Source: Singulisphaera sp. GP187
GTDB lineage: Bacteria; Planctomycetota; Phycisphaerae; Phycisphaerales; SM1A02
DNA: 33,897 bases
Reading direction: 5' to 3'
NCBI GenBank assembly: GCA_945869475.1
Contig: CAMBOV010000020.1
Span: 1-33,897, forward strand
Shown: piece after piece, positions 14,535 through 22,484 of the stretch
Position numbering within the stretch: position 1 is the stretch's first letter
Layout of the letters: the number at the start of each line of letters is the position of its first letter
Translations under genes and position numbers: made by a program
Notes under the pieces: generated by a model
Told to the model about the DNA's origin: nothing
Databases searched by the model: none
Seen by the model: only the letters and a program-made list of their open reading frames with translations

Positions 14535-17060
14535 ATGAGCATTCCAACCGAATCTGAGAGCCGCTACACCGCCGAGGACATCCAAGTTCTTGAGGGTTTG
14601 GAGGCCATTCGCAAGCGCCCGGGCATGTACGTCGGCGGAACGGGCCTCAGCGCCCTCCACCACCTCGTCTACGAGTGCGTCGACAACTCAATCGACGAAA
14701 CGATGGCGGGATTCGCCACGCAAGTTCTCGTGCGGCTCGGAGTTGATGGATCGTGCACCGTCGTCGATGACGGTCGAGGCATGCCCGTCGATCCGATGAA
14801 GAGTGAGAATCCAAAGATCGATGGACGCCCCGCCGTCGAAGTCATCCTCACTGAACTTCACGCGGGCGGAAAGTTCGATAACAACGCCTACAAAGTCTCG
14901 GGTGGACTGCACGGCGTCGGCGTGAAGTGTGTGAACGCGCTCAGCGCTTGGACCGAAGTCGAAGTGCACAAGGATGGCAAGTCCTACGGCATCTCGTTTG
15001 AACGCGGCGTGCTCGTGAAGCCACTGCACCAAATCAAAGAGTCGGGTGTCGCTGGATCAGGAACGCGCATGACGTTCTTGCCCGACCCGGAAATTTTTCC
15101 TGACACGCAGTTTCGCGCTGAATTGCTCGAGTCGCGTCTTCGCGAATTGTCGTATCTGAATCCCGGCGTCTCGATTCGTTTCGTCGATGAGCATGTTGGC
15201 GCAGATGGCAAACAGCGCGACATCACTTTTCGCGACCTCGATGGCATCGCCGGGTACGTGCGATGGCTCAACGAGGCGAAGGTTGTTCAGAGTTCGTGCA
15301 TCTCAGTCACGCGCGAAGATGAACAAAGAGGATTGCGCTGCGATATCGCACTTCAGTACACCGACGCCACGGCTGAGAATCTCTTGGCGTTCGGCAACAA
15401 CATTCGCAATCCCGACGGCGGAACGCACGTGCAGGGCTTCAAGAGTTCGCTCACGCGCGTCATCAACGGCTACGCCAAGCGCGAAGGCATCCTCAAAGAT
15501 CTCGTTCCCAGCGGCGATGACCTGCGCGAAGGGCTCACCGTCGTGATCAGCGTGAAACTGCCCAATCCGCAGTTCAACAATCAGACCAAAGAGAAACTCC
15601 TCAACGAAGAGATCGAGAGTTACGTCGGCAGTGCACTCAGTGAAGAGCTGACCGCATGGCTCGACAAGAATCCTCGTGAGGCGAAGCTGATCTGCCAGCG
15701 CGCGATTCTCGCGGCTGAAGCACGTGAAGCTGCTCGCAAGGCGCGCGAACTCATCAAGCGCAAGGGTGCACTCGGTGACAGCGCCCTGCCGCAGAAACTC
15801 TCAGACTGTTCGAGCGACGATGTCGAATCGACTGAGATCTTTATCGTCGAGGGCGACAGCGCAGGTGGCAGCGCCAAGGGTGGACGCGATCACGTTCATC
15901 AAGCGATTCTTCCGCTGCGTGGAAAACTTCTCAACGTCGAAAAGTGTCGACTCGACAAGGTGCTCGCCTTCGAAGAAATCCAAACGCTGATTCAAGCGTT
16001 GCAATGCGGTATCGGCGCTGACCTCGACCCCGCGAAGTTGCGCTACGGTCGAGTCATCATCATGACGGACGCCGATGTCGACGGTAGTCACATCCGCACG
16101 CTGCTGTTGACTTTCCTCTTTCGGCAGATGTTCGAACTCGTGCGACAGGGTCGCATCTACATCGCGCAACCGCCGCTCTATCAGGTCATCCGCGGCAAAG
16201 TCTCGAAGTACGTTCTCAACGACCGGCAGATGAACGAGACGCTCGCTGAACTCGCGCTCAAACACGCTGTGTTTGTCGTTCGCGATGAGCAGGGCAAGAC
16301 GATTCGCACCCTCGAGGGCGACACGCTCAAGAAGGCGCTTCGATTGCTTCACCGGCTCGACGATCTTTCGAGCGTCGTGATGCGCCGAGGCATCCCATTC
16401 CAGAAACTGCTCGAGTCACGCGCGAGTGATCCCGATGGGCTCAATCGGCTTCCAACCCACCACGTTGTCTGGGGTGGAGGCGACGTGCTCGCGTGGAGCG
16501 AAGAGGCGGCCCACGCAGCAGTCACAGAGCGCGGGATGATCCTCGATGATCTTGCTGCGCCGGTTGTCCCTGTGAACGGCGAGAGCGCCTCAGCGCGCGT
16601 CGTGATCGCGGCGCTGCGTCAGATGCACGAAACCAATGAGATGCAGCGCATCTTCACGCAACTGCTTGAGTTCGGCATCGACATCGCTGACTACAGCTTG
16701 GTGCAAGAAGAATCGGTGACGGGCGAAAAACTTCCATCAAAGTATGGATGGCAACTGCAGTCTGAGAGGGGCGAGACGACTCTCATCGAGACGAGTAATG
16801 TCGGCGGCATCTTGAAGACTCTGCACGATTGCGGCCGTCGCGGCATCGAAATCAAACGCTTCAAGGGTCTGGGAGAAATGGAACCGATCCAACTCTGGGA
16901 GACAACGATGGATCCCGCCCGCCGCACGCTGCTGCGCGTCACGATTGAGACCGCCGCAGAAGCGAGTAAACTTTTCACCGTGCTCATGGGCGAGGACGTC
17001 GAACAGCGTCGCGCTTACATCGAGAAGTACGCGCTCGAAGTCAAGAATCTCGACGTGTGA
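14535..17060 (+). CDS. gyrB: DNA gyrase subunit B
   Basis: ATPase and metal-binding subunit of gyrase, which introduces negative supercoils. The 841 residues are in order: GHKL ATPase ([46 protein letters not shown]), transducer with QTKEKL lysine, Toprim ([15 protein letters not shown], then [17 protein letters not shown]), and the C-terminal RFKGLGEM followed by [11 protein letters not shown]. Between PPLYQV and RFKGLGEM there are over 200 residues, roughly 100 more than in short Gram-positive GyrB, so an insertion like that of Gram-negative enzymes is present. gyrA, dnaA and recF are not adjacent. The stop overlaps queC by 20 bases on the opposite strand. Confidence 0.97.
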   Translation: MSIPTESESRYTAEDIQVLEGLEAIRKRPGMYVGGTGLSALHHLVYECVDNSIDETMAGFATQVLVRLGVDGSCTVVDDGRGMPVDPMKSENPKIDGRPAVEVILTELHAGGKFDNNAYKVSGGLHGVGVKCVNALSAWTEVEVHKDGKSYGISFERGVLVKPLHQIKESGVAGSGTRMTFLPDPEIFPDTQFRAELLESRLRELSYLNPGVSIRFVDEHVGADGKQRDITFRDLDGIAGYVRWLNEAKVVQSSCISVTREDEQRGLRCDIALQYTDATAENLLAFGNNIRNPDGGTHVQGFKSSLTRVINGYAKREGILKDLVPSGDDLREGLTVVISVKLPNPQFNNQTKEKLLNEEIESYVGSALSEELTAWLDKNPREAKLICQRAILAAEAREAARKARELIKRKGALGDSALPQKLSDCSSDDVESTEIFIVEGDSAGGSAKGGRDHVHQAILPLRGKLLNVEKCRLDKVLAFEEIQTLIQALQCGIGADLDPAKLRYGRVIIMTDADVDGSHIRTLLLTFLFRQMFELVRQGRIYIAQPPLYQVIRGKVSKYVLNDRQMNETLAELALKHAVFVVRDEQGKTIRTLEGDTLKKALRLLHRLDDLSSVVMRRGIPFQKLLESRASDPDGLNRLPTHHVVWGGGDVLAWSEEAAHAAVTERGMILDDLAAPVVPVNGESASARVVIAALRQMHETNEMQRIFTQLLEFGIDIADYSLVQEESVTGEKLPSKYGWQLQSERGETTLIETSNVGGILKTLHDCGRRGIEIKRFKGLGEMEPIQLWETTMDPARRTLLRVTIETAAEASKLFTVLMGEDVEQRRAYIEKYALEVKNLDV

Positions 17061-17766
17061 GTGGTTCGACGGCATATCGCACTGGATCGACCTGCCCCGC
17101 GTGCGCGAACCCGCGTGCGCGCAATATGCATGCATCGCATCGACCGCACGCTTCGCCCGTGACTGTGGGGTCGTAGCAACTCATCGTCATCGAAAAGTCC
17201 ACGTGCAGTGACGCGCCCAACTGCACGATCTCGCGCTTCGAGAGTGCGATAAGCGGCGTGTGAATCTTGAACGCGCTCTCGCCCCGCGCGGCACCTTCGA
17301 CGCCAACACGCGTCGCAAGATTCGCCACTGTTTGAAAGGCCTCGATGAACTCGGGTCGACAATCGGGATACCCCGAGTAGTCCACGGCGTTGACGCCAAG
17401 CGCGATGTCGTTTGCCCCTCTCGCTTCTGCGAGCGCGAGCGCATACGACAGGAAGAGTGTGTTGCGTGCAGGAACGTAGGTGATCGGAATGATTCCGCCC
17501 GCGCACTCGCCGGTGCCATCCTTCGGTACTGCGATGTCAGCTGTCAACGCGCTGGCTCCCACGGCGCGCAAATCAAGCGTCTGCACGAGGTGTTCGACCA
17601 CACCAAACGTCGCTGCGACACGCCGCGCACACTCGAGCTCGCAACGGTGACGCTGCCCATAATCGAAACTCAGCGCGATGCACTCGAATCCCTCGCGCTT
17701 CATGCACGCGAGCACGACGGCCGAATCCATCCCACCTGAAAGAAGTACGACCGCGTGCTGTCTCAT
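17041..17766 (-). CDS. queC: 7-cyano-7-deazaguanine synthase (QueC)
   Basis: ATP-dependent conversion of 7-carboxy-7-deazaguanine to preQ0 in the queuosine pathway. The 241 residues show the PP-loop SGGMDSA (10-16), [17 protein letters not shown] (about 94-103), [17 protein letters not shown], and the zinc site with Cys 197, 207, 210 and 213 in CYDP...CGRCDAC. ATG 17766 starts exactly at the conserved [16 protein letters not shown] and has TATTCT 8 bases upstream; a longer open frame to 17958 reads through the neighbouring gene and is not used. No other queuosine genes (queD, queE, queF) are in the window. It is divergent from the threonine aldolase gene, with 40 bases between the starts. Confidence 0.95.
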   Translation of the reverse strand: MRQHAVVLLSGGMDSAVVLACMKREGFECIALSFDYGQRHRCELECARRVAATFGVVEHLVQTLDLRAVGASALTADIAVPKDGTGECAGGIIPITYVPARNTLFLSYALALAEARGANDIALGVNAVDYSGYPDCRPEFIEAFQTVANLATRVGVEGAARGESAFKIHTPLIALSKREIVQLGASLHVDFSMTMSCYDPTVTGEACGRCDACILRARGFAHAGQVDPVRYAVEPLTRRDS

Positions 17767-17774
17767 CGCTCTGA

Positions 17775-17780
17775 AGAATA
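17775..17780 (-). promoter_or_regulatory. -10 box of queC
   Basis: TATTCT on the minus strand, 8 bases before ATG 17766. Confidence 0.45.
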
Positions 17781-17793
17781 GAGCAATCGCCAC

Positions 17794-17799
17794 TAGGAT
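17794..17799 (+). promoter_or_regulatory. -10 box of the threonine aldolase operon
   Basis: TAGGAT, 7 bases before ATG 17807; no Shine-Dalgarno. Confidence 0.45.
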
Positions 17800-17806
17800 C
17801 GATCGA

Positions 17807-18892
17807 ATGCCCGCGATCGATCTCCGCAGCGACACAGTCACGCAGCCAACTCCCGCGATGCGCGCTGCAATGATGGCTGCGCAACTCGGTGACGATGTTC
17901 TTGGTGATGATTCTGCAGTGACCGCTCTCGAGGTCAAGATCGCCACGTTGCTCGGCAAAGAGGCTGGGCTTTTCGTTCCCAGCGGAACGATGGCAAATCA
18001 GCTCGCGATCCGCTGCCACTGCGAAGGGGGCGACGAGATCATCGCGCACGGCGAGAGCCACATCATTCATTATGAAACGGGCGCCCCCGCTGCCATTTCG
18101 GGATGCATGATCCGACCACTCGATGGACCGCGCGGCCTCTTCGACGCCGCATCACTCACCGCGGCCGTGCGCAATCGCGATATTCACTCTCCCTACTCGC
18201 GTCTTCTGGTCGTTGAGAACACACACAATCGCGGTGGCGGATCGGTCTGGCCTCTCGCGCAGTTTCGTGAAGTGAGTGCAGCCGCCCGTGAATATCAACT
18301 CGCGGTGCACATCGACGGCGCTCGCCTCTTCAACGCCTGCGCTACGGCCGGCTACTCGCCACACGAATTCGTCGCCTCTGCCGACACCGTCAGCGTCTGT
18401 TTCTCGAAGGGCCTGGGCGCCCCAGTTGGAAGCGCACTCGTGGGACCTCAACCCCTCATCGACCGCGCGCGACGATTTCGAAAGATGCTCGGCGGCGGCA
18501 TGCGTCAAAGCGGATTCCTCGCGTCCGCGGCGATCTACGCGCTCGACCACCACGTCGAGCGGCTCTCGCAGGATCACACTCGCGCGCGCGCCCTCGCGCA
18601 GCGCATCTCAACGATCGCTGGGCTTACCGTGAATCCGCCGCTCGCGCAGATCGAGTCGAATATGGTCTTCTTCGATGTCGCGCAGCACCTCGGCGATGCG
18701 CGAACGTTCTGCGCGCGCCTTCACTCACACGCGGTGCAGATGATCCCCATGGGAGCGCGGCGCGTTCGCGCAGTGATGCACCTCGATGTGCCTGAAGATG
18801 TTGTTGAACGGGCGACCGCGGCGCTTGTCTCTACGACCGCGGCGCTTGTCTCTACGACCGCGGCGGACGCGACCTCCAAAGCCGCGACATGA
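17807..18892 (+). CDS. ltaE: Low-specificity threonine aldolase
   Basis: PLP enzyme splitting L-threonine or allo-threonine into glycine and acetaldehyde. The 361 residues begin [18 protein letters not shown], the classic family start. Further marks are [18 protein letters not shown], the His in [29 protein letters not shown] (Asp 170, Arg 173) and the PLP lysine in [12 protein letters not shown] (Lys 201). The C-terminus contains two perfect copies of the 7-residue unit TAALVST from a 21-base tandem duplication, which makes the tail longer than needed for the fold. It is the first gene of a three-gene operon joined by ATGA overlaps. Confidence 0.93.
   Translation: MPAIDLRSDTVTQPTPAMRAAMMAAQLGDDVLGDDSAVTALEVKIATLLGKEAGLFVPSGTMANQLAIRCHCEGGDEIIAHGESHIIHYETGAPAAISGCMIRPLDGPRGLFDAASLTAAVRNRDIHSPYSRLLVVENTHNRGGGSVWPLAQFREVSAAAREYQLAVHIDGARLFNACATAGYSPHEFVASADTVSVCFSKGLGAPVGSALVGPQPLIDRARRFRKMLGGGMRQSGFLASAAIYALDHHVERLSQDHTRARALAQRISTIAGLTVNPPLAQIESNMVFFDVAQHLGDARTFCARLHSHAVQMIPMGARRVRAVMHLDVPEDVVERATAALVSTTAALVSTTAADATSKAAT
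18814..18865 (+). repeat. 21-base perfect tandem duplication inside ltaE
   Basis: Copies at 18814-18834 and 18835-18855 are identical, followed by 10 bases of a third (18856-18865). The repeat keeps the reading frame and encodes repeated TAALVST. Confidence 0.95.
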
Positions 18893-19560
18893 GTGCACTC
18901 GGCGCGATTTTCGACCTTGATGGAACGCTCGTCGACTCGTGCGCCTCTCACGAACAGGCGTGGATCGCACTGGGCGAATCGATCGGCATCCCAGTCTCGC
19001 GCGAGTTTTTCTTTCGCTCGTTCGGTCGGCCCAACACTCCCATTCTCAAGGCGCTCTTCAACGAGGCAGGTCGACCTGACCCTGCGCCCGCTCTCATCGA
19101 TGCACTTGCGCTCAAGAAGGAAGAACTCTTTCGCTCGTTCGTCACCGGCGCATTTCCAGTGATGCCAGGCACCCAACCGCTGCTCACTGCCCTGCACAAC
19201 AGTGGATGGCTCCTCGCCATCGGATCGAGCGCCCCTGTACTCAACGTGCAGTTCATGCTCGCGGGCATCGCCTCAACGACTCCATTCGCTGCAGTTGTCA
19301 CGGGCGATTGCGTTGCGCATGGCAAGCCCCATCCTGATGTCTTTCTTGAGGCCGCGGCGCGACTCGCGCTTGCGCCAACCTCGTGCGTGGTGATCGAAGA
19401 TGCCGCACCCGGCGTCGAAGCAGCGCGCCGCGCAGGAATGAAGTGCGTGGCACTCTGTTCTGCAGGACACACCCACGCAGAACTTACCGACGCCGACCTC
19501 ATCATTGACCATCTTGACGAACTCACACCCTCTCGACTCCAATCGCTGATCTACCAATGA
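18889..19560 (+). CDS. HAD-superfamily hydrolase, phosphoglycolate/beta-phosphoglucomutase type
   Basis: A 223-residue haloacid dehalogenase-fold phosphatase or phosphomutase. Motif I is FDLDGTLVDS (nucleophile Asp 9, acid/base Asp 11), motif II is GSSAPV (Ser near 113), motif III Lys 146 is in HGKPHPDVF, and motif IV is IEDAAPGVEAARRAG (Glu 170/Asp 171). A helical C1 cap lies at about 18-90. The GSSA and GKPHPD pattern fits the beta-phosphoglucomutase-like subgroup, but the substrate is not determined. The start overlaps the ltaE stop (ATGA) and the stop overlaps the next gene (ATGA), so the three are translated from one message. Confidence 0.88.
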   Translation: MSALGAIFDLDGTLVDSCASHEQAWIALGESIGIPVSREFFFRSFGRPNTPILKALFNEAGRPDPAPALIDALALKKEELFRSFVTGAFPVMPGTQPLLTALHNSGWLLAIGSSAPVLNVQFMLAGIASTTPFAAVVTGDCVAHGKPHPDVFLEAAARLALAPTSCVVIEDAAPGVEAARRAGMKCVALCSAGHTHAELTDADLIIDHLDELTPSRLQSLIYQ

Positions 19561-20684
19561 ACGACCCACGCTTTGCGACGCTCGCGTCGACCATCGTCAA
19601 TCACTCCTGCCAGCTCAAGCCAGGCGAGAACATCCTGATCGAAGCCTTCGACATTCCAATCGAGATGGTGATTGCAGTCGTCGACGCAACGATCAAGGCG
19701 GGCGGAAATCCACATGTCGAACTTCGATCGACGCAGGTGTTGCGTTCGTTGCAAGCTGGCATGACCGAGAGCGGAATCAAAGCGTGGGCCGCATGCGACC
19801 TGCACCGAATGACGCAGATGCAGGCCTACGTTGCGCTTCGAGGATCGAACAACGCAAGTGAGATGGCTGGCATCGGCGACTCACAGGTCAAAGTCTTTGG
19901 CGCGCACTACCAGAGGCCCGTGCATCTCGAGCAGCGCGTCAAGAAGACCAAGTGGGTTGTGCTTCGATGGCCAACACCGAGCATGGCGCAACTCGCCAAG
20001 TCATCGACCGCTGACTTTGAGGATTATTTCTTTCGCGTCTGCTGCGTCGATTACGCAGCGATTGACCGCGCCGTGCAACCACTCGTCGCGCGCATGCTCA
20101 AGGCTGACCGCGTACACATCGTCGGTCCGGGTCCCACCGACTTGCGCTTCTCAATCAAGAACGTTGGCGTCGTCCCTTGCTCGGGCGAGATGAACATTCC
20201 CGATGGCGAGTGCTTTTCGGCGCCGATCCGCGAGAGCGTCGAAGGCATCCTTCAATACAACACAGCGACGCTCTATCAAGGAAACATTTTCAGCAACATT
20301 CGATTCGAGTTTCAGAAAGGTCGCATCGTCAAAGCGACGTGCGATGGTGATGAGACAAAGCTCAATTCGATCCTCGACACCGATGATGGCGCGCGGTACA
20401 TCGGCGAATTCAGCCTTGGATTCAACCCTGCAATCTTGACACCGATGCTGGACACCCTCTTCGACGAGAAGATTGCGGGCAGTTTTCACTTCACTCCGGG
20501 ACAGTGCTACGACGAGGCTCCCAACGGTAACGCGAGCCAGATTCACTGGGACATCGTCTGCATCCAACGCCCCGAATATGGTGGTGGCACCGTCTCATTC
20601 GATGGGGAGATCATCCGCCGCGATGGACTCTTCGTCGTCGATGACCTCACAGGACTCAACCCCGACAGGTTGGGCGCGACGTGA
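19557..20684 (+). CDS. Peptidase M29 (aminopeptidase T/S type)
   Basis: A cytoplasmic metallo-aminopeptidase of 375 residues. Metal-ligand candidates occur in the order and roughly the spacing known for M29: Glu 218 in GEMNIPDGECFSAP, Glu 284 in GEFSLGFNP, His 311 in GSFHFTPGQCY with Tyr 318, and His 330/Asp 332 in SQIHWD. The gap between the last Tyr and the HxD pair is shorter than in the thermophilic enzymes. Its start overlaps the HAD gene stop. The shared operon with threonine aldolase suggests amino acid or peptide turnover, an inference from context only. Confidence 0.9.
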   Translation: MNDPRFATLASTIVNHSCQLKPGENILIEAFDIPIEMVIAVVDATIKAGGNPHVELRSTQVLRSLQAGMTESGIKAWAACDLHRMTQMQAYVALRGSNNASEMAGIGDSQVKVFGAHYQRPVHLEQRVKKTKWVVLRWPTPSMAQLAKSSTADFEDYFFRVCCVDYAAIDRAVQPLVARMLKADRVHIVGPGPTDLRFSIKNVGVVPCSGEMNIPDGECFSAPIRESVEGILQYNTATLYQGNIFSNIRFEFQKGRIVKATCDGDETKLNSILDTDDGARYIGEFSLGFNPAILTPMLDTLFDEKIAGSFHFTPGQCYDEAPNGNASQIHWDIVCIQRPEYGGGTVSFDGEIIRRDGLFVVDDLTGLNPDRLGAT

Positions 20685-20694
20685 GTGTTGGTTG

Positions 20695-20718
20695 GAGTGC
20701 GAGCTCGAGTGCGAGCTA
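20695..20718 (+). repeat. 12-base tandem duplication in a promoter spacer
   Basis: Two copies of gagtgcgagct(c/a) at 20695-20706 and 20707-20718 differ in the last base. The second runs into the -10 box of the following gene. Confidence 0.8.
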
Positions 20719-20722
20719 GACT
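20717..20722 (+). promoter_or_regulatory. -10 box of the small lipoprotein gene
   Basis: TAGACT, 6 bases before GTG 20729, the same box and spacing as at the SprT-like gene. Confidence 0.45.
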
Positions 20723-20728
20723 GTTGGC

Positions 20729-21094
20729 GTGAAGAACTCCATCGTTGCTCGTCGTCGTTTGACAACCGCTCTTCTCGCAGGTTTCGTCTCTGGTCTCGCG
20801 CTCATCGCGTGCGAACAAAGCGTCGACCGCGGACAGTCGAAGCGACCGCCAAAGCCCGCCGCAGAAAAACCCGCGCAGCAATCATTCGACACGGTGCCGG
20901 TGGGCGGCAGTCAATCGACGCTCGGAAAAGCGCGCGACTCTGCCGTGCACCTTCGCGACAAGATGCAAGCACGCGATGCCGAAATCGGCAAGATGGCTGA
21001 TGACATTTTCAAGACGACACCCTCGCCTTCAGCGCCGACGACACCGACGTCGCCGACGACACCTCAGTCGGTGCCCGCGCCAACGACTCCGTGA
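20729..21094 (+). CDS. Small lipoprotein with Pro/Thr-rich tail
   Basis: 121 residues starting at GTG. The signal RRRLTTALLAGFVSGLALIAC ends in lipobox LIAC. The mature protein is charged (a stretch DSAVHLRDKMQARDAEIGKM could be a short helix) and ends in a low-complexity Pro/Thr/Ser tail. No family was recognised; it may be a cell-wall-spanning anchor or spacer. It lies 44 bases after the M29 gene but has its own promoter-like box. The stop is 3 bases from the convergent FKBP stop. Confidence 0.65.
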   Translation: MKNSIVARRRLTTALLAGFVSGLALIACEQSVDRGQSKRPPKPAAEKPAQQSFDTVPVGGSQSTLGKARDSAVHLRDKMQARDAEIGKMADDIFKTTPSPSAPTTPTSPTTPQSVPAPTTP

Positions 21095-21097
21095 CTC

Positions 21098-22006
21098 TTA
21101 CTTGGGGGCAACAGGTGCAGCTGACGGTGCATCTGGCGCCGTGTCTGGATCGCTGACGATCTTCAACAATTCAACGTCAAAGATGAGCGTTGCCTTCGCT
21201 GGGATCACTGGCGCGCGACCATTGGGGCCGTAGGCGAGTGTGTATGGAATGATCAGTTTGCGCTTGCCGCCAACGTGCATCGATCCGACTCCTACGGTCC
21301 ATCCTTTGATCACATTCGAAAGCGGGAACGACGCGGGTGCGCCGCGATCGACTGACGAATCGAACTTCGTGCCATCGACGAGGTAGCCGGTGTAGTGCAC
21401 TTCAACGACAGCGCCGGGACAGGATGGTGCGGGACCCGTTCCCACGACCATGTCGATGTACTTCAGTCCGTCCTCTTGAGTCACCATCTCGCCGTCGGCG
21501 TCAACGCCTGGCAGTTGACCGCGCGCGGTCGCAGAGACGATCGAGCCATCGGTTGCATTGACATTGACGGTGTGAATCTTTCCACCAGCGAAGAGCACAA
21601 CAACATAAGCGGGTGGCGTCGCGCCAAAGTCACCAGTCACGCTTTGAATCGTCCCGTCGACGTTCGCCGTCGCCTTGGCGAGTGCTTCGAGCAGCGAGAC
21701 TTTGATGTGGGTCACAGCGCCGGTCATTCCATTCACGAGCACACGCTGAGGTGCGCCGTTCACTGCACAAATCACCTCGTAGGTCACCGTGTCACCCTCG
21801 GCCGTGGCCGATGCAGCAAGCACGCTTCCACCTGAAGCAGCAGTGGCGAGTTCGATCGCCTTGGGCATCGTCACCGCGGCCGCTGAGAGCTTCTGCGCTC
21901 CTTCACTTGGATCGGGTGGCAGTGTTTCGTAATCCGCTTGTGGAGCTTGAGCTGTGACCATGGTTGAAAGCGCGAGTGTGCTGAGAAGGGTTGTGATGAA
22001 ATTCAT
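21098..22006 (-). CDS. Secreted FKBP-type peptidyl-prolyl isomerase with PepSY-like repeats
   Basis: 302 residues with a signal peptide (LLSTLALSTMVTAQA). Residues about 45-102 and 105-162 are two PepSY-like units, each a helix then strands, ending NGMTGAVTHI and NATDGSIVSA. Residues 178-283 are a complete FKBP domain: the residues matching FKBP12 binding-pocket positions are present (Tyr 205, Phe 215, Asp 216, Phe 227, Val 232/Ile 233, Trp 236, Tyr 259, Phe 276), so prolyl isomerase activity is likely. It acts outside the cytoplasm, probably in folding of exported proteins. The combination of PepSY with FKBP is uncommon. A short Ala/Pro tail follows. The start has TACTCT 7 bases upstream. 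Confidence 0.9.
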   Translation of the reverse strand: MNFITTLLSTLALSTMVTAQAPQADYETLPPDPSEGAQKLSAAAVTMPKAIELATAASGGSVLAASATAEGDTVTYEVICAVNGAPQRVLVNGMTGAVTHIKVSLLEALAKATANVDGTIQSVTGDFGATPPAYVVVLFAGGKIHTVNVNATDGSIVSATARGQLPGVDADGEMVTQEDGLKYIDMVVGTGPAPSCPGAVVEVHYTGYLVDGTKFDSSVDRGAPASFPLSNVIKGWTVGVGSMHVGGKRKLIIPYTLAYGPNGRAPVIPAKATLIFDVELLKIVSDPDTAPDAPSAAPVAPK

Positions 22007-22013
22007 GCGTGCG

Positions 22014-22019
22014 AGAGTA
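22014..22019 (-). promoter_or_regulatory. -10 box of the FKBP gene
   Basis: TACTCT on the minus strand, 7 bases before ATG 22006. It lies within the 22-base gap after the rpiB stop, so rpiB and the FKBP gene need not share a transcript. Confidence 0.45.
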
Positions 22020-22028
22020 CAGGAATCG

Positions 22029-22484
22029 TCAGGACCGGCTGTACCGCGCCTCGATCGCCTTGACCTTTGCGAGGCGACGCTCGTGACGCGGCTCGTGCGT
22101 GTAGTTCGCGTTCAGATACGCACGAACCATATCTTGTGCGAGGGCGCCGCCAACGATGCGCCCTCCAAGCACGAGCACATTCATCGCGTCGTGTTCGACT
22201 CCCTGATGGGATGAGTAGTAGTCCTCGCAGTTGCCTGCGCGAATGCCAGGGATCTTGTTCGCCGCCACACTCGCACCGATCCCCGAGCCGCACAAGAGAA
22301 TCCCCCGCTCCGCCCGCCCGCTGAGAATCTCTGCCGCGATCTTCTCTGCGAAATCTGGATAGTCACACGACTCGGTCGAGTCGGTTCCGAGATCGACGAC
22401 CGTGAATCCGAGACTCCTTACGAAGACGACGAGTTCCTGCTTGAGCGTGAAGCCTGCATGATCCGACGCGAGTGCGACGATCAT
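22029..22484 (-). CDS. rpiB: Ribose-5-phosphate isomerase B
   Basis: Interconverts ribose 5-phosphate and ribulose 5-phosphate. The 151-residue length matches RpiB. Marks are ASDHAGFTLK (Asp 8/His 9), the catalytic Cys 65 in LLCGSGIGASVAANKIPGIR, and the His 98 region EHDAMNVLVLGGRIVG, a known variant of the HNDANVL motif. The start ATG 22484 overlaps the transketolase stop (ATGA), which makes the longer open frame to 22646 unnecessary. Being coupled to transketolase, it completes two steps of the non-oxidative pentose phosphate pathway. Confidence 0.94.
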   Translation of the reverse strand: MIVALASDHAGFTLKQELVVFVRSLGFTVVDLGTDSTESCDYPDFAEKIAAEILSGRAERGILLCGSGIGASVAANKIPGIRAGNCEDYYSSHQGVEHDAMNVLVLGGRIVGGALAQDMVRAYLNANYTHEPRHERRLAKVKAIEARYSRS

